This document shows, piece by piece, positions 5,137 to 9,360 of a DNA stretch of 9,360 bases. Each line of letters begins with the position of its first letter. Within the stretch, counting starts at the first letter, position 1. The stretch covers positions 1-9,360 of the forward strand of contig CAKRNX010000083.1 of the NCBI GenBank assembly GCA_934371475.1. Reading direction: 5' to 3'. This DNA is from an uncultured Lachnospiraceae bacterium. Lineage in GTDB: Bacteria; Bacillota; Clostridia; Lachnospirales; Lachnospiraceae. Both the position numbers and the translations under genes were made by a program. The notes beneath the pieces were generated by a model. The model ran no database searches. It was not told the DNA's origin and worked only from the letters and a program-made list of their open reading frames with translations.

Positions 5137-5709
5137 GTGAATTTAACAGAATGCCTGTTGATAATTATCGGTCTGTCTCTGCATATATTTCTGGTAGCGG
5201 AATACGAGGGCACAATGCTCAGGCAGATACATATAGGAAAACTGATCTGTGTCTGCGGCATTTTTTTTGTCTGGCAGATTGCGGCGATGTCTGTGGGATA
5301 TCTGATTACAATGATACCCTTATTCAGACAGTCCTCACAGGATCTGAAGATTCTGTGCTATGTGCTGGTGGTGATTATTTTTCTGGGTGAAGCAGTCTAT
5401 ATGTTGAGAAAAGCATGGAAGCGTGAGGTCATTCAGGAAAGATTATCAGAGATACGGTATAAGCATATTTTTATGGAGGCTGCACTGATTGGATGTTTTA
5501 CCTTCCTGGCAGGGATCGGCTGTGGTTTCCTGGGGATCCACCTGGTTACAACATGTGCTATTATGGCGTGTGCAACGATACTGGCTGTGATTGCTGGTAT
5601 TTTTATGGGTTATCATCAGGGCTGCAGGTTTCGAAGCGGTATTTATGGTGTGGGCGGCATTCTTTTTCTGATTACAGGAGTAGATGTAATAACACGCCAT
5701 CTGATGTAA
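5137..5709 (+). CDS. MntP-family-like membrane protein lacking the key aspartates (190 aa)
   Basis: Integral membrane protein of about six segments that aligns end to end with the MntP manganese exporter family (DUF204): MNLT..LLIIIGLSLHIF against the family's MN..T..LL..G.SMDAF, the charged mid loop (KAWKREVIQERL), and a C-terminal GIFMGYHQG...GGILFLITGVDVITRHL that matches the family ending. Length fits (about 190). However, the residue that aligns with the functional aspartate D16 of E. coli MntP is H16, and the one aligning with D118 is F121, so both repeat motifs (MDA and LDA) are gone. It may therefore not export manganese; it could have another ligand or be a sporulation-associated paralogue, which is speculative. 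Start: GTG at 5137 behind AGGGAGGTG (5121-5129) with seven-base spacing. No terminator is seen after it, so some transcription may run into the radical SAM gene. Confidence 0.75.
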   Translation: MNLTECLLIIIGLSLHIFLVAEYEGTMLRQIHIGKLICVCGIFFVWQIAAMSVGYLITMIPLFRQSSQDLKILCYVLVVIIFLGEAVYMLRKAWKREVIQERLSEIRYKHIFMEAALIGCFTFLAGIGCGFLGIHLVTTCAIMACATILAVIAGIFMGYHQGCRFRSGIYGVGGILFLITGVDVITRHLM

Positions 5710-5713
5710 TGAT

Positions 5714-5746
5714 TTGACTAAAGGTAAGCGGCAGAGCAGATATAAT
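5714..5746 (+). promoter_or_regulatory. Promoter for the radical SAM gene, unusually long spacer
   Basis: TTGACT (5714-5719) and perfect TATAAT (5741-5746) are 21 bp apart. No better -35 lies at 16-18 bp from the -10. TTTGACT (5713-5719) differs from a reverse Spo0A box by one base, so the layout echoes the spoIIG promoter in the same window. It may simply be an activator-dependent or -10-driven promoter. Confidence 0.45.
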
Positions 5747-5794
5747 GATCTGTCGGGTATGAAATAAACCAGAAAATCTAAGGAGGAAAATAAA

Positions 5795-7210
5795 ATGGGA
5801 GAGATGACACATAAAGCGACTAGGGCGGCTTTCGGTGCAGCGATCAGCATAGCACTGAAGCATATGAATAAAGACAGGGAGAAAGGACTTCTGGAGATCG
5901 TAGATCTTGCAGAAAAATATATGGGAGATACCTTCCAAAAATCATCTTATGACGGAGCGCGGGCAATGATTCAAGATCCGGATTCCAAATGGATGCAGTA
6001 TGTAAACCGCCTGTTGGACGAGGTGGATCCGCATGTGGCAAAGATGACGGCTCTGAACCTGGGTTATGAAGCGGCATTCCGCGGAACCAAGACAATCCGT
6101 GAGATGAGAAAGGTACACAACTGCAATATTCCGTGGCTGATTCTGATGGATCCAACCAGCGCATGCAATCTGCACTGTACAGGATGCTGGGCAGCAGAGT
6201 ACGGACACAAGCTGAACCTTTCTTTTGAAGATATGGACAATATTGTTACTCAGGGAAAAGAGTTAGGTATTTACTTCTATATGTTTACCGGTGGAGAACC
6301 TCTGGTGCGCAAAGCTGATATCATCCGTCTGTGCGAGAAGCACAATGACTGTGAGTTTCATGCCTTTACAAACGGAACACTGGTAGATGAAGCATTTTGC
6401 GAGGAGATGAGAAGAGTCGGCAACCTGTCTCTTTCCATCAGTCTGGAAGGTTTCTCAGATGTCAATGACCTTCGCCGCGGAGAGGGCGTATTTGACCGCG
6501 TGATGCATGCAATGGATCTTCTGAAGGCATCCGGCCAGATTTTTGGTACTTCCATCTGCTATACCAGCAAAAACGTGGAAGTGGTAACTTCTGACGAATT
6601 CCTGGATATGATTATTGAGAAGGGATGTCGTTTCACCTGGTACTTCCATCTGATGCCGGTAGGTAATGAAGCGGCTCCGGATCTGATGCCGACCAAAGAG
6701 CAGAGAGAATATATGTATCATAGAGTACGCGAGATCAGAGGATTTACAGGTGGAAAACAGATTTTTGCCATGGATTTCCAGAATGACGGCGAGTATGTAG
6801 GAGGATGTATTGCCGGAGGAAGAAACTACTTCCACATCAATGCCAACGGCGATGCAGAACCCTGCGTATTTATCCATTATTCGAGTGCCAATATCCATAC
6901 CAATACACTGTTAGAGTGTCTGAAGCAGCCGCTGTTTATGGCATACCGCGATAACCAGCCATTCAATAAGAACCATCTGAGACCGTGCCCGATGCTGGAG
7001 AATCCTGAGATCCTGCAGAAGATGGTACATGAGTCAGGTGCGAAGTCCACAGACCTGCAGTCTCCTGAGACGGTAGAGCATCTGTGCGGAAAATGTGCAG
7101 AATATGCAAAGACCTGGAAGCCATGCGCTGAGGAACTGTGGTCACAGAAAGAACATCATGAGCATAAATACGAGAATTACAAAAACTGGAAGCCGTCTGA
7201 AGAAAAATAA
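5795..7210 (+). CDS. Radical SAM protein with SPASM-like C-terminal domain (471 aa)
   Basis: Cytoplasmic iron-sulfur enzyme that cleaves S-adenosylmethionine to start radical chemistry; its substrate is not known. After a ~110-residue helical N-terminal extension comes the radical SAM core: the cluster-binding CNLHCTGC (C124, C128, C131), YMFTGGEPL (GGEP at 166-169, SAM binding), FTNGTLVD, and SLSISLEGF on a later strand. The C-terminal part has C338 and C357 in the exact SPASM spacing C-x13-G-x4-C, then C398, C431, C434 and C444, enough cysteines for one or two auxiliary clusters, although the last group (CxxC-x9-C) departs from the classic SPASM pattern. The tail is rich in K, E, H and W. 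Start ATG at 5795 behind AGGAGG (5781-5786), eight-base spacing. SPASM proteins often modify peptides, but no small precursor peptide gene is evident next to it. Own promoter and terminator suggest a single-gene unit. Confidence 0.92.
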   Translation: MGEMTHKATRAAFGAAISIALKHMNKDREKGLLEIVDLAEKYMGDTFQKSSYDGARAMIQDPDSKWMQYVNRLLDEVDPHVAKMTALNLGYEAAFRGTKTIREMRKVHNCNIPWLILMDPTSACNLHCTGCWAAEYGHKLNLSFEDMDNIVTQGKELGIYFYMFTGGEPLVRKADIIRLCEKHNDCEFHAFTNGTLVDEAFCEEMRRVGNLSLSISLEGFSDVNDLRRGEGVFDRVMHAMDLLKASGQIFGTSICYTSKNVEVVTSDEFLDMIIEKGCRFTWYFHLMPVGNEAAPDLMPTKEQREYMYHRVREIRGFTGGKQIFAMDFQNDGEYVGGCIAGGRNYFHINANGDAEPCVFIHYSSANIHTNTLLECLKQPLFMAYRDNQPFNKNHLRPCPMLENPEILQKMVHESGAKSTDLQSPETVEHLCGKCAEYAKTWKPCAEELWSQKEHHEHKYENYKNWKPSEEK

Positions 7211-7258
7211 TTCAGAAAGTTTCTGCACAGAGCAGCAGAGAAAACAGTCAAAGAGAGG

Positions 7259-7285
7259 GGCAGGAATCAAATTCCTGCCTTTTTT
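7259..7285 (+). terminator. Rho-independent terminator of the radical SAM gene
   Basis: GGCAGGAAT (7259-7267), loop CAA, ATTCCTGCC (7271-7279), then six T. Perfect 9-bp stem, 49 nt past the stop codon. Confidence 0.95.
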
Positions 7286-7305
7286 CTGATGACACCTTTT
7301 AGAGC

Positions 7306-7319
7306 ATGTTTGAAAACAT
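7306..7319. repeat. Short inverted repeat ATGTTT-GA-AAACAT
   Basis: Perfect 6-bp arms around two bases, between the radical SAM terminator and the GNAT promoter, about 56 bp before the -10 box. Could be an operator half-site pair or an old element end; nothing else supports either reading. Confidence 0.25.
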
Positions 7320-7374
7320 TTCCGCAATCTATCTGCAAGCCCCATTTTTAAACAGGCTTTAGCCTTTTGGATAT

Positions 7375-7380
7375 TATAAT
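7375..7380 (+). promoter_or_regulatory. Probable -10 box for the GNAT-dus unit
   Basis: Perfect TATAAT 48 nt upstream of the GTG start. No good -35 at 16-18 bp (bases there read ACAGGC), so it may be weak or activator-dependent. The predicted start near 7387 rules out the TTG at 7380 as the gene's start. Confidence 0.4.
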
Positions 7381-7427
7381 TGATACAGAAAATATTGGAT
7401 GAGAGTGAAAGAAAGAGGAAAGAAAAA

Positions 7428-7955
7428 GTGAAAAAGGAAACAACAATTCAGGTAAGACCCGCAAAAAGAGAGGATCTGGAGGCGATGATTGAGATAGAGG
7501 CCGTGTGTTTTCCGGCAGCGGAAGCGGCGGGGAAAAAGGAGTTCCATGAGCGTTTCCGGGCCTTCGGGGAGAATTTTTTTGTAGCGGAAAAAGACGGACA
7601 AGTGATCGGTTTCATAAATGGAAGTACAGCGGATGAAGCGATACTGAGGGATGAGATGTATCACGATATCTCGCTGCATAGAAAAGACGGAAGATACCAG
7701 ATGGTATTCGGGCTGGATGTGCTGCCGGAGTATCGCAGACAGGGTGTGGCATCGGCGCTGATAAGGGCAATGATTGATTCAGCCAGGGCGCGCGGGAGAA
7801 AAGGTGTTGTGCTCACCTGTAAGGACAGGCTGATTCATTATTATGAGACATTTGGTTTTCAGTGGATGGGAGTCTCAGCTTCTTCTCACGGCGGAGCAAA
7901 ATGGAACGATATGCTGCTGACGTTTGAAGGAGAAACAGGTCATGCAGATGCATGA
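7428..7955 (+). CDS. GNAT-family N-acetyltransferase, AANAT-like (175 aa)
   Basis: Transfers an acetyl group from acetyl-CoA to an amine or N-terminus; substrate not predictable. The GNAT fold is clear: strand IQVRPAKREDLEAMIEIE, FFVAEKDGQVIGFINGS, then motif A FGLDVLPEYRRQGVASALI with the CoA pyrophosphate loop R104-Q-G-V-A, and motif B TCKDRLIHYYETFGF. The ending GVSASSHGGAKWNDM resembles arylalkylamine N-acetyltransferase-like bacterial proteins, but substrate use cannot be inferred from that. Start: GTG at 7428 behind AGAGGAA (7414-7420) gives MKKETTIQVRPA, a normal GNAT beginning; the frame is open to a TTG at 7380, but that overlaps the -10 box. dus follows after 53 nt without a visible promoter, so both are probably one transcript. 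Confidence 0.9.
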   Translation: MKKETTIQVRPAKREDLEAMIEIEAVCFPAAEAAGKKEFHERFRAFGENFFVAEKDGQVIGFINGSTADEAILRDEMYHDISLHRKDGRYQMVFGLDVLPEYRRQGVASALIRAMIDSARARGRKGVVLTCKDRLIHYYETFGFQWMGVSASSHGGAKWNDMLLTFEGETGHADA

Positions 7956-8008
7956 TGGGCACTTTGCAGCAAGAATGCAGGGATATTCTTGAAGAAAAGG
8001 AGTTATGT

Positions 8009-8938
8009 ATGAAGTTTTATCTGGCACCGCTTGAGGGTATTACCGGATATCTGTACCGGAGAGCATATCAGGATTTTTTTCACAATGTGGATAAATATTT
8101 TATTCCGTTTGTGGAGCCGCACCGGAAGCGAGATTTTAATGCGAAAGAGCGCAATGAGATCAGCCCGGAGCATAACAGGGGTGTATGCACGGTACCGCAG
8201 ATTTTAACGAATCAAGCGGAAGATTTTCTTTTTACGGCGCGGGCGCTGGCTGATCAGGGGTACGATGAAATTAATCTGAATCTGGGATGTCCGTCCGGAA
8301 CTGTGGTGTCAAAAGGCAAAGGCAGCGGGTTTCTGGAGTTTCCGGATCAGCTGGACGCGTTTCTTAATCATATTTTTTCACAGGCACCCTGCAGGATTTC
8401 TGTCAAGACCAGGGTTGGACGTTATGAGCCGGAAGAGTTTGAGCGTCTTCTGCATATTTTTAATCAGTATCCGCTGAAGGAGCTGATTGTGCATCCGAGA
8501 ACAAGAGAAGATTATTACAGGGGAGTTCCCAGATGGGACAGTTTTCAGAAAGCGGCGGACCAGTGCAGGCATCCGCTGTGTTATAATGGAGATATCTTTA
8601 CATCAGAGGATTACCAGCGGTTCTGTGAGAGATTTCCACAGGTAAATGCAGTGATGCTGGGTAGGGGGATACTGAGAAACCCTATGTTGGTGGATGAGAT
8701 CTGCAGTCAGGTAAAGCCTGACTGGGAGAAAATCATACAGTTCCACGACAGAATATACCATGATTACAGGGAGAGCCTTTCGGGGGACCGGCCGGTACTT
8801 TTCAAAATGAAGGAACTGTGGAATTATGAATTTTCCTTGTTTTCAGATGATGAAAGGCTGAAAAAACAGCTGATGAAAGTGCAGCGGTGCAGTGAATATG
8901 AGGCTGTGACAGAACAGATTTTCCGCAAAAAACTGTGA
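8009..8938 (+). CDS. tRNA-dihydrouridine synthase (309 aa)
   Basis: FMN-dependent enzyme that reduces specific uridines in tRNA to dihydrouridine in the cytoplasm. The beta/alpha barrel carries the family signatures in order: APLEGITGYLYRRAY near the N-terminus (FMN phosphate region), QILTNQAEDF, the catalytic cysteine C94 in NLGCPSG, SVKTRVG and VHPRTREDYYRG (lysine and histidine around FMN), YNGDIF, and MLGRGILRNP, followed by a helical C-terminal domain. Length fits. Start: ATG at 8009 behind AAAAGGAG (to 8002) with six-base spacing, giving MKFYLAPLEG, the normal family beginning. An in-frame ATG at 7952 overlaps the GNAT stop (ATGA) and would add 19 residues, but it lacks a comparable ribosome binding site. 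The position-specific subfamily (A, B or C) cannot be assigned from here. Confidence 0.94.
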   Translation: MKFYLAPLEGITGYLYRRAYQDFFHNVDKYFIPFVEPHRKRDFNAKERNEISPEHNRGVCTVPQILTNQAEDFLFTARALADQGYDEINLNLGCPSGTVVSKGKGSGFLEFPDQLDAFLNHIFSQAPCRISVKTRVGRYEPEEFERLLHIFNQYPLKELIVHPRTREDYYRGVPRWDSFQKAADQCRHPLCYNGDIFTSEDYQRFCERFPQVNAVMLGRGILRNPMLVDEICSQVKPDWEKIIQFHDRIYHDYRESLSGDRPVLFKMKELWNYEFSLFSDDERLKKQLMKVQRCSEYEAVTEQIFRKKL

Positions 8939-8944
8939 GTAAAA

Positions 8945-8961
8945 GTGAAAAGCTTTTTCAC
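8945..8961. repeat. AT-rich hairpin just after dus
   Basis: GTGAAAA-GCT-TTTTCAC, perfect 7-bp arms, six bases past the dus stop. No T run follows, so a terminator role is doubtful; it may stabilise the mRNA end. Confidence 0.35.
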
Positions 8962-8989
8962 AATCCGTGAAATCTGGAATCGAAATGTT

Positions 8990-9011
8990 TTGACACCCTA
9001 ATCGTTATAAT
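8990..9011 (+). promoter_or_regulatory. Perfect -35 and -10 boxes only 10 bp apart, upstream of the HAD gene
   Basis: TTGACA (8990-8995) and TATAAT (9006-9011) both match consensus, but the spacing is too short for a single sigma-A promoter. TTTGACA (8989-8995) also equals a reverse Spo0A box. The -10 is probably used, as the only good one before the gene, possibly with the upstream motif acting as a regulator site. Confidence 0.35.
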
Positions 9012-9026
9012 TGCGTCATATCAGAT

Positions 9027-9069
9027 GTGAGATGACTCACCTCGCAGCAAAAATGCCGGGGTATTTTTG
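9027..9069 (+). other. Two small hairpins in the leader of the HAD gene
   Basis: GTGAG-ATGA-CTCAC (9027-9040), then CAAAAATGCC (9048-9057) pairing with GGTATTTTTG (9060-9069) with one G-U pair. The second has an A-rich left and T-rich right arm like a short bidirectional terminator. They lie between the candidate -10 (9011) and the Shine-Dalgarno (9094-9099), so they could terminate dus read-through or attenuate the HAD gene. Confidence 0.35.
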
Positions 9070-9107
9070 AACTGTATAGCAAAGGAAAAAGGAAGGGAGA
9101 AACTGGA

Positions 9108-9360
9108 ATGCTTCAGGCAGAATGGAAAGGAAAGAAGGCACTGGTAGAGGCCGTTGTGTTTGACATGGACGGTCTGATGTATGACAGCGAGCGGGTTGTG
9201 ATGCGCTCCTGGGATGAGGCCGGAGCGCAGATGGGATATGGAAAGCTGGGTGACAATATTTATTATACGCTGGGAATGGGAGCCGGAGAGAGGAAAGCAT
9301 ATTTTATGGCAAAGTACGGAGCGGCATTTCCCTATCAGACTTTTCAGACACTGTATCGGG
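9108..9360 (+). CDS. HAD-superfamily hydrolase, beta-phosphoglucomutase-like (5' part; runs off window)
   Basis: Start of a haloacid-dehalogenase-type phosphatase or phosphomutase of the cytoplasm. The first 84 residues are visible: motif I VVFDMDGLMYDSE with nucleophile D19 and acid/base D21, followed by the start of a helical cap (ERVVMRSWDEAG..MGYGKLGDNIYYTLGMGAGE), as in the beta-PGM/GPH subfamily. Motifs II-IV lie outside, so neither the completeness of the gene nor its substrate can be judged. ATG at 9108 follows AGGGAG (9094-9099) by eight bases. Preceded by a leader of ~90 nt with two hairpins, so it is probably a separate unit from dus. Confidence 0.88.
   Translation, partial: MLQAEWKGKKALVEAVVFDMDGLMYDSERVVMRSWDEAGAQMGYGKLGDNIYYTLGMGAGERKAYFMAKYGAAFPYQTFQTLYR

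Noticed and set aside
7301..7374. Remnant of an insertion sequence around the ATGTTTGAAAACAT repeat
   Set aside because: No matching second end, target duplication or transposase fragment is visible in the window.
7952..8008. dus starting at the ATG that overlaps the GNAT stop
   Set aside because: Weak ribosome binding site and 19 extra residues; the ATG at 8009 has AAAAGGAG and the family N-terminus.

Overview
This window looks like chromosomal core DNA from an endospore-forming Clostridia member, most likely a Lachnospiraceae-type gut anaerobe. The reasoning is by inference from gene content (ftsZ, spoIIGA and sigE close together, aroE/aroD, a clostridial-type Dus), strong AGGAGG-like ribosome binding sites, frequent GTG/TTG starts and mid-range GC. 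No 16S or other taxonomic marker is present.

Layout: 1-689 is the 3' end of ftsZ (cell division GTPase), closed by a terminator. 690-1361 has no gene. It holds a three-unit, ~157-bp tandem array of highly structured repeats; the third unit carries a 58-nt hairpin-bearing segment in place of 5 nt. aroE (shikimate dehydrogenase, minus strand, 1362-2234) converges on ftsZ across the array. aroD (type I 3-dehydroquinase, plus strand) is divergent from aroE, with its own promoter and a ~170-nt structured leader. The two genes encode steps 3 and 4 of the shikimate pathway. Next is the spoIIG locus: spoIIGA (3395-4195, membrane protease) and sigE (4248-4988, pro-sigma-E), the first mother-cell sigma factor and its activating protease, closed by a terminator. 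A MntP-fold membrane protein lacking both key aspartates (5137-5709), a radical SAM/SPASM-like protein (5795-7210) with its own terminator, a GNAT acetyltransferase plus tRNA-dihydrouridine synthase pair (7428-8938), and the start of a HAD phosphatase (9108 to the window end) follow.

The most notable signal is at 3312-3396. The spoIIG promoter has a perfect TTGACA and a perfect TATAAT separated by 22 bp, the odd spacing known from the Spo0A-activated spoIIG promoter of Bacillus subtilis, and a Spo0A-box-like TTTGACA overlaps the -35. The -10 box lies in the left arm of a 26-bp inverted repeat whose right arm contains the spoIIGA Shine-Dalgarno, followed by six T that run into the TTG start codon. 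RNA reading in from aroD should form a terminator hairpin that also hides the spoIIGA ribosome binding site. RNA started at the spoIIG promoter begins after the left arm, so it cannot form that hairpin. This would be a compact insulator keeping sporulation gene expression tied to Spo0A; it is an inference from sequence.

No CRISPR array, tRNA, rRNA, intact insertion sequence or prophage gene was seen.
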